Positions 54,850 through 63,383 of a stretch of 64,000 nucleotides of DNA are shown here, one piece after another. The position numbers and the translations under genes were made by a program. The notes under the pieces are model-generated. The model worked only from the letters and a program-made list of their open reading frames with translations. It had not been told where the DNA came from and did not search any database. How positions within the stretch are numbered: the stretch's first letter is position 1; each line of letters opens with the position of its first letter. Source of the stretch: Streptomyces sp. NBC_01210 (GTDB taxonomy: Bacteria; Actinomycetota; Actinomycetes; Streptomycetales; Streptomycetaceae); contig NZ_CP108549.1 of NCBI RefSeq assembly GCF_036010325.1, positions 744,001-808,000 of the forward strand, given 5' to 3'.

Positions 54850-55240
54850 CGCCCGCGACCGGACGGTGTGGCGCCCGGGGAAGCCGACAGGTGACCCACC
54901 ACGCCGCAGCTCGTGCCTGTCACGATCGACGGCTCGGTGTACCGGGTGCCGCTCCGGCGGGCTCTCGACCGTAGAGGCCGCCGGAGTGACCCCGTCACTC
55001 TTTTGGAGTTGCGTTGGGGTCGCGTACCCGGCGGATCGGCCGGGCGCCCGGCCATACCGCGTGACCTGGCACGACCAACACGACCACGGCGGCAGACGGT
55101 GGTGACACACCGGGGCCGGGCAGCCCGCGCCACATGCGGCGCCCCCATGGGCCCTCATAGCGTCTTCTCCATCGAGGTGCATTTCTTACGTTTCGCGGAA
55201 TACATCCGTGGCTGCGCCTCGGGAATTCGGAGAATTCACC
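54850..55240. other. Spacer before the surface-protein gene
   Basis: About 390 bases without a supported gene. It holds a 16-bp perfect palindrome (55038-55053) and an AT-richer stretch at 55180-55240 that should carry the promoter. Confidence 0.5.
55038..55053. promoter_or_regulatory. 16-bp perfect palindrome
   Basis: GGCCGGGCGCCCGGCC is self-complementary with no loop. In GC-rich DNA this can arise by chance, but it is the only such element in a 390-base spacer. Confidence 0.3.
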
Positions 55241-56083
55241 ATGCGTGCGATACGTGTCGCCTCCCTCGCACTGATCGGCACCGCCGCGCTGGCCCTCGGC
55301 GCCCCGGCCGCCGTCGCCGCCGACGACGACGGGAACAGCGCCACGTCGTTCGGCTTCACCGCCACCCCTGCGACCGTCGCGCCCGGCGGCACCGTGACGC
55401 TCAACGCCACCGAGTGCGAGGCGCCGACCGTGACGGCCTCCTCGGGCGTCTTCGAGACCGTCACCCTCAACGAAGGCCAATCCGCCACGACGAAGATCGC
55501 CGCGGACGCCAAGCCCGATGCCAAGTACGACGTCACCTTCGACTGCAAGGGCGAAAAGGGCACCGCCCCCCTCACCATCACCAGTGGCTCCGGCTCGCGC
55601 ACCGACACGGGAACAGTCGCTGACGTTGGTACCGGTACGGAAGCGGGGACCGACGCCGGCGCCGGGACGGAAACGGGAGCCGACGCCGGCACCGAGATGA
55701 ACACCGACAGCGACGCAGATACCGGGACGGAAACGGGGGGCGACGCGAGTACCGAGCTGGGCACCGGCAGCAGCGAGACAGGTACCGGGACGGAAACGGG
55801 CGCCGACGCCAGTACCGAGCTGGGCAGCGGCAGAGACACAGGTACCGGGATGGCCAAGCCCGACCGAGGTAACGACACGGCGAAGCCCGAACGCGGCAAC
55901 GACACGGCCAAGCCTGACCGAGGTACCGGGATGGCGAAGCCCGACGGAGGTGTCAAAGGCGGCGCCGGCGGCAGCGTCTCCGATCTGAGCCCCGCGCAGA
56001 TCGCCGTCGGTTCCGCGCTCCTCGCGGGCGCGCTCGGCGCCGGCGTCTTTCTGCTGCGCCACCGCGCCGCTGACAGCGTCTGA
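55241..56083 (+). CDS. Repeat-rich secreted/surface protein
   Basis: A 280-residue exported protein. A signal peptide (RVASLALIGTAALALGAPAAVAA) is followed by a roughly 85-residue beta domain (FGFTATPATVAPGGTVTLNATECEAP, one disulfide likely), a Gly/Thr/Glu/Asp-rich repeat stalk (GTETGADAGTE, GTETGGDASTELGTG), a second repeat of MAKPDRGNDTAKPERGNDTAK type, and a C-terminal membrane helix (QIAVGSALLAGALGAGVFLL) ending RHRAADSV. There is no LPxTG-type motif before that helix, although a sortase gene follows 92 bases later. It is probably membrane-anchored by the helix. Confidence 0.8.
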   Translation: MRAIRVASLALIGTAALALGAPAAVAADDDGNSATSFGFTATPATVAPGGTVTLNATECEAPTVTASSGVFETVTLNEGQSATTKIAADAKPDAKYDVTFDCKGEKGTAPLTITSGSGSRTDTGTVADVGTGTEAGTDAGAGTETGADAGTEMNTDSDADTGTETGGDASTELGTGSSETGTGTETGADASTELGSGRDTGTGMAKPDRGNDTAKPERGNDTAKPDRGTGMAKPDGGVKGGAGGSVSDLSPAQIAVGSALLAGALGAGVFLLRHRAADSV

Positions 56084-56096
56084 CGGGCACAGAGCG

Positions 56097-56138
56097 GCTC
56101 CGCCGCGCCGGACCCCCGACGGTCAGGCGCGGCGGAGC
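56097..56138. terminator. 13-bp stem-loop terminator
   Basis: GCTCCGCCGCGCC (56097-56109) pairs with GGCGCGGCGGAGC (56126-56138) around a 16-base loop, between the surface protein and the sortase. If it acts fully, the two genes are separate transcripts. Confidence 0.75.
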
Positions 56139-56175
56139 GCCAACGGAGGGCCTGGGAAAGCACAAGGGAAGGGTT

Positions 56176-56808
56176 ATGCCTACGTACAACAGGCGCGGCG
56201 CCTGGTTCACGGTCGTCTGCGTCCTGCTGCTCGCACTGTTCCTCCTGCGTAACGGATCCACGCAGGTCGCCGACGGCCCGCCCCAACCCGGCTCCGCCGT
56301 CGCGGCCCCGCACGGCACGGCCGATCCACTGCCACCCGCACCCGCTCCGGTGCCCCACTCCGCGCCGCAACGGATCACCGTCCCGTCCGTCAAGGTGGAC
56401 GCCCCGCTGACCGAGGTCGGCCTCGACGCCGACGGCTGGGTGGAACCCCCGCCGCTGGAGGACAGCAACCTCGCCGGCTGGTACCGGGGGTCGGTCACCC
56501 CCGGCGAACGGGGCACGTCCGTCATCGTCGGCCATGTCGACAACACGGCGGGACCGGCCGTCTTCTATGAGCTCGGCGCCCTCGAGCGGGGCAGCCGTAT
56601 CGAGATCCCGCGCGAGGACGGACGTAGGGCGGTGTTCGCTGTGTACGACGTCGAGGTGTTCGCCAAGAAGGAGTTCCCCGCGGCACGCGTGTACGCGGAC
56701 GGCCGGGAGCCGGAGCTGCGGGTCCTCACCTGCGGCGGCGACTATGCGAAGAAGACCGGGTACGAGGGGAACGTCGTGGTCTTCGCCCGCCTGGTCGAGC
56801 TCCGCTGA
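56176..56808 (+). CDS. Class F sortase
   Basis: A 210-residue sortase with an N-terminal membrane anchor (AWFTVVCVLLLALFLLRNG), a Pro/Ala linker and the catalytic domain. H120 in VIVGHVDNTAG, C186 in VLTCGGDY and R205 in VFARLVEL form the transpeptidase triad. Actinobacterial enzymes of this type are class F, with little-known substrates. AAGGGAAGGG precedes ATG 56176. The neighbouring surface protein has no sorting motif, and the LAETG protein at 26705 has a class E-type signal, so its real substrates are uncertain. Confidence 0.88.
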   Translation: MPTYNRRGAWFTVVCVLLLALFLLRNGSTQVADGPPQPGSAVAAPHGTADPLPPAPAPVPHSAPQRITVPSVKVDAPLTEVGLDADGWVEPPPLEDSNLAGWYRGSVTPGERGTSVIVGHVDNTAGPAVFYELGALERGSRIEIPREDGRRAVFAVYDVEVFAKKEFPAARVYADGREPELRVLTCGGDYAKKTGYEGNVVVFARLVELR

Positions 56809-56934
56809 CGGCTCGCCCGCGGCCCGCGTGCAGGCGAGCCCGCGGCCCCGTGCAGGCGGCCTGTCGGTCGCATGTAGGTGCCCTCTGTGACGGTGATCAG
56901 CACACCCCTCCCACCCACACCGTCAGGAGATTCG

Positions 56935-57813
56935 ATGGCGCAGCGGCTGCCGGTCCGGTTCATCCAGGTCACCGAGGTCACCCGGCTGACCCCGCACATG
57001 GCGCGTATCACCTTCGGCAGCCCCGATCTCGAAGGCTTCGCTCTCGACGCCCCCGACCAGCAGGTGAAGCTGTACTTCCCCCGGCCGGGCCAGAGCGGCC
57101 CGCGCCTGCCGGGGCCGGAGGACGGCGACGGCGATGTGATGCGGTGGTACGAGGCGTACCACGCGATCCCCGAGGACGAGCGGCCCTGGATGCGCAGCTA
57201 CACCATCCGCGCCCATCACCCGGGGCACACCACGGTCGACATCGACTTCGTCCTGCACGACGACGCAGGGCCCGCGACACGCTGGGCGCTGTCGGCCGGG
57301 CCCGGAGACACGCTCGGCATGTACGGCCCGTCGGCGTACTTCGCCAAGGCCGTACCGCTCGGCGCCACCGACTGGATGCTGCTGGCCGGGGACGAGGCGG
57401 CGCTGCCGGCGATCGGCACGCTGTTGGAGGCGCTGCCCAAGGGGGCGAGGGCCGTGGCGTACATCGAGGTCGCCGACGCGGCCGAGGAGCAGCGCTTCGA
57501 GACGGAGGGCGAGGTGACCGTGCACTGGCTGCACCGGGCCGCGGCACGGGCCGGTCACGGCGAGCTGCTCATCGAGGCCGTGCGCGCGGGGCGGTTCCCG
57601 CCGGGGTCGGTGTTCGCCTGGCTCGGCGGCGAGGCCGGCGCGGTACGTACACTGCGCCGCCATCTGATCGAGGAACGCGGTATCGGCAAGCGCGACATCG
57701 ACTTCGCCGGGTACTGGCGGCTGAGGCTGACCCAGGACGACGCGCCGACCGAGGAGGACCTCGCGGAGGCGCGGGAGCGGCCGGCCGACGCGCAGGCACG
57801 GGCGGACGGCTGA
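56935..57813 (+). CDS. Siderophore-interacting protein (FAD ferric reductase)
   Basis: A 292-residue flavoprotein of the ViuB/SIP family. RFIQVTEVTRLTPHMARITFGSP begins the FAD domain, RSYTIRAHHPG binds FAD, AGDEAALPAIGTLLEALP binds NAD(P)H, and GYWRLRLT ends the fold. It reduces ferric siderophores to release iron inside the cell. AGGAG is six bases before ATG 56935, which rules out the upstream GTGs. The acidic tail (EEDLAEARERPADAQARADG) is unusual. It ends six bases from the convergent BTAD regulator. Confidence 0.92.
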   Translation: MAQRLPVRFIQVTEVTRLTPHMARITFGSPDLEGFALDAPDQQVKLYFPRPGQSGPRLPGPEDGDGDVMRWYEAYHAIPEDERPWMRSYTIRAHHPGHTTVDIDFVLHDDAGPATRWALSAGPGDTLGMYGPSAYFAKAVPLGATDWMLLAGDEAALPAIGTLLEALPKGARAVAYIEVADAAEEQRFETEGEVTVHWLHRAAARAGHGELLIEAVRAGRFPPGSVFAWLGGEAGAVRTLRRHLIEERGIGKRDIDFAGYWRLRLTQDDAPTEEDLAEARERPADAQARADG

Positions 57814-57819
57814 GATCGG

Positions 57820-60800
57820 TCAGATCAGGGCGGCGGCTTCCCGTGCGGACAGGCCGCCGCCCTCGGCGTACGCGCGCTCATACGTCTCCCCCGGCAGCAC
57901 CGCACGCAGGTCGGACTCGGCCCGCTGCCGGAGCTCCTTCTCCTCGGCGAACGGCCGGAACCCGAGACCGCCGGGCTGCCGACTGCCCCGGTCGTACGCC
58001 CCGAGCAGCCGTGCCCCGTCCCGCGCCGCCCCCAGATGCGCCATCGCCCAAGCAGCACAAAGGAATTGATCGACAACCAGCTGCGGGTCGACGAGATGGG
58101 CCAGGCTGTCCAGCCGCCGCACCGCCTCCTCGATCCGGCCGCGGGCCCGTCCGTACTCCCCGTCGATGCAGTCCAGCCAGCCGTACACCCCCGCCACGAT
58201 GCCACCGAACAGTCCCGGCGAGTCGGCAGCCAACGCGCCTTCCACCTCTACGAGTTGTTCCCGGGCGGGGCCGGTGCGGCCGGTGCGGCCGTAGTACTGG
58301 GTCAGCAGCATCCGGGCCGTACTGAGCGCCTCTGCCACGAACTCGCCGGACTCGGCCACCGCCTCGAGCAGCTGCCGTTCGGCGCGCTCCCTGTCCGCCG
58401 GGGTTGTGGCCGTCCGCAGTCGCACCGATGCCAACCGGGCTTTGAAGACCGGCACTTGGGCGTGCGTGCCGACGCGGGCGGAGTTCCGCATGGCCCGCTC
58501 GAAGTCCGCGGCGGCCTCCTCGTACAGGCCGCGCCGCTCGAACGCCTCACCGCGGGCGGACAGCGACTCGGCAATACCCCACAGATCGCCCGCGGTCTCG
58601 AACAGCGCGAGCGCCCGGTCGGCATCGCTCGTGCACTGTTCGAGTCCGCCGGTGCGGTGGCCGAGCAGCTTGGCGCGCAGCAGCAACGCGAACCCCAGAT
58701 CCCATCCCTGGCTCAGGTCGCTCGCCCGATCCGGCTCTTCGCAGCTCGCGACAATGGCGTCCATGGTCTCGGCAAGCCCGTCGAACTCGCCCGTCATCAG
58801 CCGGGCGAAGAACCACATGGAGCCCGGCTGCCGGCAGATCTGCGGCAGCCCCGGGCGGTAGGCGGCGACGATTCCGCGCAGATACGCCTGCGTCTGCGGC
58901 TCGCTCAGCGCCGTGCCCTCGTCCGCGGTGCTCGCAAGCACCATCAGCCGCACCCCGCGCCGCGCCTCCCACAGCTGTTCCTCGGGCCAGGGCGGCGGAG
59001 TGTCGGTGCAGCGCGCGGGCAGCGGCACCGCGATCCGTACCGGCGGCCGGAAGGGGTCGACGCCGAGCCCGGCGGCCGCCGACGACCAGGTGCGGGCGTC
59101 CACCTGGTGACCGCGCTGCTGCCAGAACCAGTTCATGGACAGCACCAGACTGAGCGCCTCCTGCTCCTCCGCCAGGCGGACGGCGGTGCGCAGCGCGGTC
59201 CGTACATTGTCGTGCTCCGTCTCGAGCCGCTCCAACCACTCGGCCCGGCGCGGGCCGCGCAGCTGCGGATCGCCGGTGCGGACCAGCTCTCGGTAGGCGC
59301 TCATATGCCGTCGTTCGGCCTCGGGCCGCTCACCGGCCTCGTCGAGCCGCTCCGCCGCGTACTCGGCGACTGTTTCCAGCAGCCGGTAGCGCATGCCGTC
59401 CGGACGGCCGGGACCGTCCGGGACGGCGACCACCAGCGACTTGTCGACAAGAGAGGCGAGGGGGTCGAGGGGATCGAGGGCGCCCGCCCCGCACACTGCC
59501 TCCGCCTGGGCCAGTGCACAGCCGCCGGAGAAGACGGCAAGACGGCGCAGTACGATCCGCTCGTCCTCATCGAGCAGGCCCCAGGACCAGTCGACCACCG
59601 CCCGCAGCGTCCGCTGCCTGGGCAGTACGGTCCTACTGCCGCTGCTGAGCAGCCGGAAACGGTCGTCCAGCCGGTCCGCGATCTGCCGCGGCGTAAGGGC
59701 GCGCAACCGGGCGGCGGCCAGTTCGACGGCGAGCGGCAGTCCGTCGAGTCTGCGGCAGATCTCGGCGCACGCCTCCGTGTCGTCGTCCGTACGGAATCCG
59801 GGCCGGGCGGCCGCGCCGCGCTCGGCGAGCAGCCGCAGCGCCACGTCCTGCGGCAGGGGTCCGACGCCGCGTACGGATTCGCCCGGGACACCGAGCGGCG
59901 CGCGGCTGGTGGCCAGCACCCGCACACCCGGGCAGCCGGTGAGCACCGCCTCCGTCAGCCGGGCCGCCGCGTCGATCACATGCTCGCAGTTGTCCAGGAC
60001 GAGCAGCATTCGCCGCCGTCCGCAGTACTCGACCAGCTGGGCCAGCGGGTCGCGCGTGGCGGCCTCCGCGGCGGCCGGTCCGCGCGCTTGGGTCTGCCGG
60101 GCCCCGAGCGCGGTCAGGACCGCTTCGGGAACGGTCTCTTCGTCGCGTACGGGTGCGAGTTCAGCCATCCAGACCCCGTCGGGCCATGTCCCGGCCGCGG
60201 CTTCTGCGGCCTCCATCGCCAGCCGGGTCTTGCCCGCGCCGCCGGGGCCGAGCAGGGTCACCAGCCGGTGGGAGCGCAACTGCTCCGCCAGGTCGGTCAG
60301 TTCGACCTCGCGGCCCACGAAGGAGGTGAGCCTGACGCGCAGATTGCCTCGCGCGACGGGCTTTTCCGGGTCATGTGCCAGCAACTCCGCATGCAGAGCG
60401 CGCAGTTCGGCGCCGGGGTCCGTTCCGAGCTGCTCGGCGAGGCGCACCCGTATGTTCTCGTACGCCTGCAGCGCCTCGGCCTGCCGTCCCGCCGTCCGCA
60501 GGGCCCTGATCCGGAGCGCCTGGAGCGGTTCGTCCAGTGGAGCCGCGGCGGCGAACGCCGTGATCTCGGCGAGCACGCCGTGCGCCCGGCCCAGCTCCAC
60601 CTCGGCCGCGAGCCGGGTGCGGCGCGCCTCGGTGTGGCGCTGCTCCACGCGCACGGCCAGTGGATCACCGTCCCTGCCGGGCAGATCGGTGAGCGCACGG
60701 CCGTGCCAGAGCGCAAGCGCCTCGTCCAGCAGACCGGCTGCCGCTGCTGCGTCCCCGGCATCGAGCGCGGCGGTTCCTTGCGACGCCAGCCGCTCGAAGC

Positions 60801-61107
60801 GGAAGAGATCGATGTCGTCCCGGTCCGCCGCCAGCCGATAGCCGCCCGGCACGGACTCCACCGCCGTCCTGCCGAGGGTTCGCCGCAGGCGTCCCACCAG
60901 CGCCTGCAGGGCAGCCGTCTCGTCGGCGGGCCACTCCTCGCCCTCGCCCCACACCTGGGCGACCAGTTCCTCGGCGGCCACCGTCCGGCCGCCGCCCGCG
61001 GCCAACGCGGCCAGCAGCGCCCGCAGTCGGGCCCCGCTGAGCGGTGCCTCGGTACCGTCCGGGCGGAGCGCCTGAGTGGTGCCGAGTACGCGGTATCGGT
61101 AGATCAC
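57820..61107 (-). CDS. AfsR/SARP-type BTAD-NB-ARC-TPR regulator
   Basis: A 1095-residue regulator. Residues 1-95 are an OmpR-type winged helix (LSGARLRALLAALAAGGG), 95-240 a bacterial transcriptional activator domain (FERLASQGTAALDAGD; LRIRALRTAGRQAEALQAYENIR), and 260-620 an NB-ARC ATPase with Walker A GPGGAGKT at 287-294, LLVLDNCEHV and TSRAPLGVPGE. The C-terminal 450 residues are TPR-like helices (GEAFERRGLYEEAAADFERAM). Such proteins activate secondary metabolism or morphogenesis after ligand or protein input to the TPR part. GTG 61107 is chosen; the frame to 61308 lacks a ribosome site. The target genes are unknown. Confidence 0.93.
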   Translation of the reverse strand: MIYRYRVLGTTQALRPDGTEAPLSGARLRALLAALAAGGGRTVAAEELVAQVWGEGEEWPADETAALQALVGRLRRTLGRTAVESVPGGYRLAADRDDIDLFRFERLASQGTAALDAGDAAAAAGLLDEALALWHGRALTDLPGRDGDPLAVRVEQRHTEARRTRLAAEVELGRAHGVLAEITAFAAAAPLDEPLQALRIRALRTAGRQAEALQAYENIRVRLAEQLGTDPGAELRALHAELLAHDPEKPVARGNLRVRLTSFVGREVELTDLAEQLRSHRLVTLLGPGGAGKTRLAMEAAEAAAGTWPDGVWMAELAPVRDEETVPEAVLTALGARQTQARGPAAAEAATRDPLAQLVEYCGRRRMLLVLDNCEHVIDAAARLTEAVLTGCPGVRVLATSRAPLGVPGESVRGVGPLPQDVALRLLAERGAAARPGFRTDDDTEACAEICRRLDGLPLAVELAAARLRALTPRQIADRLDDRFRLLSSGSRTVLPRQRTLRAVVDWSWGLLDEDERIVLRRLAVFSGGCALAQAEAVCGAGALDPLDPLASLVDKSLVVAVPDGPGRPDGMRYRLLETVAEYAAERLDEAGERPEAERRHMSAYRELVRTGDPQLRGPRRAEWLERLETEHDNVRTALRTAVRLAEEQEALSLVLSMNWFWQQRGHQVDARTWSSAAAGLGVDPFRPPVRIAVPLPARCTDTPPPWPEEQLWEARRGVRLMVLASTADEGTALSEPQTQAYLRGIVAAYRPGLPQICRQPGSMWFFARLMTGEFDGLAETMDAIVASCEEPDRASDLSQGWDLGFALLLRAKLLGHRTGGLEQCTSDADRALALFETAGDLWGIAESLSARGEAFERRGLYEEAAADFERAMRNSARVGTHAQVPVFKARLASVRLRTATTPADRERAERQLLEAVAESGEFVAEALSTARMLLTQYYGRTGRTGPAREQLVEVEGALAADSPGLFGGIVAGVYGWLDCIDGEYGRARGRIEEAVRRLDSLAHLVDPQLVVDQFLCAAWAMAHLGAARDGARLLGAYDRGSRQPGGLGFRPFAEEKELRQRAESDLRAVLPGETYERAYAEGGGLSAREAAALI

Positions 61108-61153
61108 CGGCCCATTGTCCCTGCCGACTGTGCTGGCCCGATGTCCCTGCCGA

Positions 61154-62155
61154 TCAGGTCGCGCTGCGCTCGCTCGCCAACTGCAGGACGTCCTCGATCT
61201 CGCGCCCGGACCGCAGCAGCTCACGCCAGCGCTCCGTACTCCAGTCGGCCGGCCGCGTGGTCTCGATGAAGTCCTCGACCAGCGCCAGAAAGCGCGCCGG
61301 GTCGGCATGGAAGGGAAAGTGGCCCGCCCCCTCGAAGATCTCCAGGCGGCTCCCCGGCATCGCGTCGTGCGCCCCGTACGCGTGCTCCATCGGCACCACG
61401 CCGTCGCGCGATCCCCACAGCAGCATGGTCGGCATGCCCTGCGTCAGATAGCAGCGGTCGAGCATGGTCACCACCTGGCCGCGCCAGTCGACGACCGCCC
61501 GCAGTGTGCGGATGAAGGCGCTGCGCGAGGTCGCGTCGGGCAGCGCGTCCACAAGGTTGAGCAGCTCCGGCGCGTCCTGTCCGAGGTCGGTGTCCAGCCG
61601 CCTGATCAGTTCCGTGAAGAGGCCGGTTCCCCGCCGCATACCGGGCAGGGTGAGTATCGAGAGGAGGAGGTTTACCCCGGGCAGCGAGACGGCCCGCAGG
61701 ACGGGATTGACCTCCCCGCCCACACCGCCGGCGCTCACCAGGACCAGTCGTTCGGTGCGCTCGGGGAACTGGTACGCGAACTGCATGGCCACTCCGCCGC
61801 CGAGCGAATGGCCGACGAGCGTGGCCCGGTCGATACCGAGCACGCCGAGCAGATCGCGCATTCCGTTCGCGTAGGCCGCCACCGAGTAGTCGGCACGGGG
61901 CTTGTCCGACGCTCCGTGGCCCAGCAGATCAGGTGCGATGACCGTGTATCTCTGAGCCAGTCCCGGTATGAGGTCGACCCAGGTGGCGGAGGAGTCACCG
62001 ATGCCGTGAATGAGCAGGACGGCCGGGCCTTCGCCGGCGATCCGGTACGCGCGGCGGTAGCCGTGCACCACATGGTGGCGCAGCTGCGCGTCGCCTTCGC
62101 TCACGGAGCGCAGCCTGCTCCGGTCCATTGCGTGCGGCCCGAGGCCGGCGGCCAT
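61154..62155 (-). CDS. Alpha/beta-fold hydrolase
   Basis: A 333-residue hydrolase with the oxyanion-hole motif HGIGDSSATW, nucleophile S117 in GHSLGGG, the acid in WGSRDGVVPM and the His in GAGHFPFH. It resembles esterases, haloperoxidases and C-C hydrolases; the substrate cannot be told. GGGGAGGGG lies about nine bases before ATG 62155. It is 47 bases from the BTAD regulator start on the same strand, so both may be co-transcribed. Confidence 0.9.
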   Translation of the reverse strand: MAAGLGPHAMDRSRLRSVSEGDAQLRHHVVHGYRRAYRIAGEGPAVLLIHGIGDSSATWVDLIPGLAQRYTVIAPDLLGHGASDKPRADYSVAAYANGMRDLLGVLGIDRATLVGHSLGGGVAMQFAYQFPERTERLVLVSAGGVGGEVNPVLRAVSLPGVNLLLSILTLPGMRRGTGLFTELIRRLDTDLGQDAPELLNLVDALPDATSRSAFIRTLRAVVDWRGQVVTMLDRCYLTQGMPTMLLWGSRDGVVPMEHAYGAHDAMPGSRLEIFEGAGHFPFHADPARFLALVEDFIETTRPADWSTERWRELLRSGREIEDVLQLASERSAT

Positions 62156-62355
62156 CGCGCTCACCCCTCCCCTGTCCCCTGCGGTTCCTCATCCGAGCGT
62201 AGAACCGCCGCCGCACCGGGGATTTCCGCCAGGTTTCACTCCGGGTACGGCTTTCGAGGCCGCGCGCTCATACGCGCCGTGTGCAGTCGCCAGGGGCGGG
62301 CGCGCTCATGGGTACGCGAGCCCTTCGCGCGACAGAACCGCCGCCCACCAGGTAG

Positions 62356-62371
62356 ATTGGTCTACACCACT
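62356..62371. promoter_or_regulatory. DasR-responsive element (dre) upstream of nagB
   Basis: ATTGGTCTACACCACT is close to the dre consensus ACTGGTCTAGACCACT for the GntR regulator DasR. It lies 26 bases before the nagB start, as in other streptomycetes. It should repress nagB until glucosamine-6-P accumulates from chitin or N-acetylglucosamine. Confidence 0.8.
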
Positions 62372-62396
62372 TGCGCCTTCAGAGACAGGGATCTCC

Positions 62397-63179
62397 GTGG
62401 AAGTTGTCATCGTTCCCGACTCCGCCGTCGGCGGCGAGCTCATCGCCGAAGCCATGGCCGAACTGCTGCGACGCAAGCCCGACGCACTCCTGGGCGTAGC
62501 CACCGGCTCGACTCCGCTGCCGATCTACGAAGCCCTCGCAGCCAAGGTGCGCGCCGCGCAGGTGGATGCTTCCCGCGGCCGGATCTGCCAGCTCGACGAG
62601 TACGTAGGACTGCCTTCCGGCCACCCCGAGTCGTACCGCTCGGTGGTCCTCCGTGAGGTCGTCGAGCCGCTCGGCCTGACCGACGCCTCCTTCATGGGCC
62701 CCGACGGCACCGCCGAGGACGTCGCGGCCGCCTGCCTCGCCTACGACCGTGCGCTGGCCGAAGCCGGCGGCGTCGACCTCCAGTTGCTCGGCATCGGCAC
62801 CGACGGACACATCGGCTTCAACGAGCCCTGCTCCTCACTCGCCTCCCGCACCCGGATCAAGACGCTGACCCAGCAGACCCGGCAGGACAACGCCCGGTTC
62901 TTCAGTGGCCTCGACGAGGTCCCGCACCACGTCATCACCCAGGGCATCGGCACCATCCTGGAAGCCCGTCATCTGGTCCTGCTGGCGACCGGTGAGGCGA
63001 AGGCCGAGGCCGTGGCGCTCGCCGTCGAAGGCCCACTGTCGGCACTGGTGCCCGCCTCGGCCCTGCAGCTCCATCCGCACGCCACCGTCGTGGTCGACGA
63101 GGCGGCGGCCTCCAGCCTCAAGCTCGCCGACTACTTCCGCGCCACCTATGCCGCCAAGCCCGACTGGCAGGGCATATAG
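62397..63179 (+). CDS. nagB: Glucosamine-6-phosphate deaminase
   Basis: A 260-residue isomerase/deaminase. D67 in QLDEYVGL and D136, H138 and E143 in GTDGHIGFNEP are the catalytic set. It converts glucosamine-6-P to fructose-6-P and ammonia, feeding N-acetylglucosamine into glycolysis and to the phosphoketolase. GTG 62397 follows AGGGA. A dre site upstream places it under DasR. A small GTGCTG/CAGCAC hairpin with TTTT lies 98 bases downstream. Confidence 0.95.
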   Translation: MEVVIVPDSAVGGELIAEAMAELLRRKPDALLGVATGSTPLPIYEALAAKVRAAQVDASRGRICQLDEYVGLPSGHPESYRSVVLREVVEPLGLTDASFMGPDGTAEDVAAACLAYDRALAEAGGVDLQLLGIGTDGHIGFNEPCSSLASRTRIKTLTQQTRQDNARFFSGLDEVPHHVITQGIGTILEARHLVLLATGEAKAEAVALAVEGPLSALVPASALQLHPHATVVVDEAAASSLKLADYFRATYAAKPDWQGI

Positions 63180-63276
63180 GACGCGGCCGCCGTCGCTGTC
63201 CCGGCTGGAAGAGGAATGTTCCAGTCGAGACATAATTCGCGCCACAACGGCTCGACAGTGCCCATGAGTTGATACG

Positions 63277-63298
63277 GTGCTGCTCGCTCAGCACTTTT
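63277..63298 (+). terminator. Small hairpin followed by TTTT
   Basis: GTGCTG-CTCGCT-CAGCAC then TTTT at 63295-63298, between nagB and the flavohemoglobin gene. The stem is only 6 bp but the T-run supports intrinsic termination. Confidence 0.5.
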
Positions 63299-63383
63299 CA
63301 CGCGCGTTCAGCTGACGCGCCGCCCTGCCGCCCCCGGACCCTGCGCGGCCAGGCCAGTGCATCGCGGGAGCGCGGGGGATTTC

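Noticed and set aside
58036..61269. 1077-residue plus-strand frame opposite the BTAD regulator
   Set aside because: Antisense shadow; no ribosome site or domain.
62243..62315. Two GGGTAC words upstream of nagB as sigma-B promoters
   Set aside because: Neither has a GNNTN at 14-16 bases; the dre site and its position point to a different promoter.
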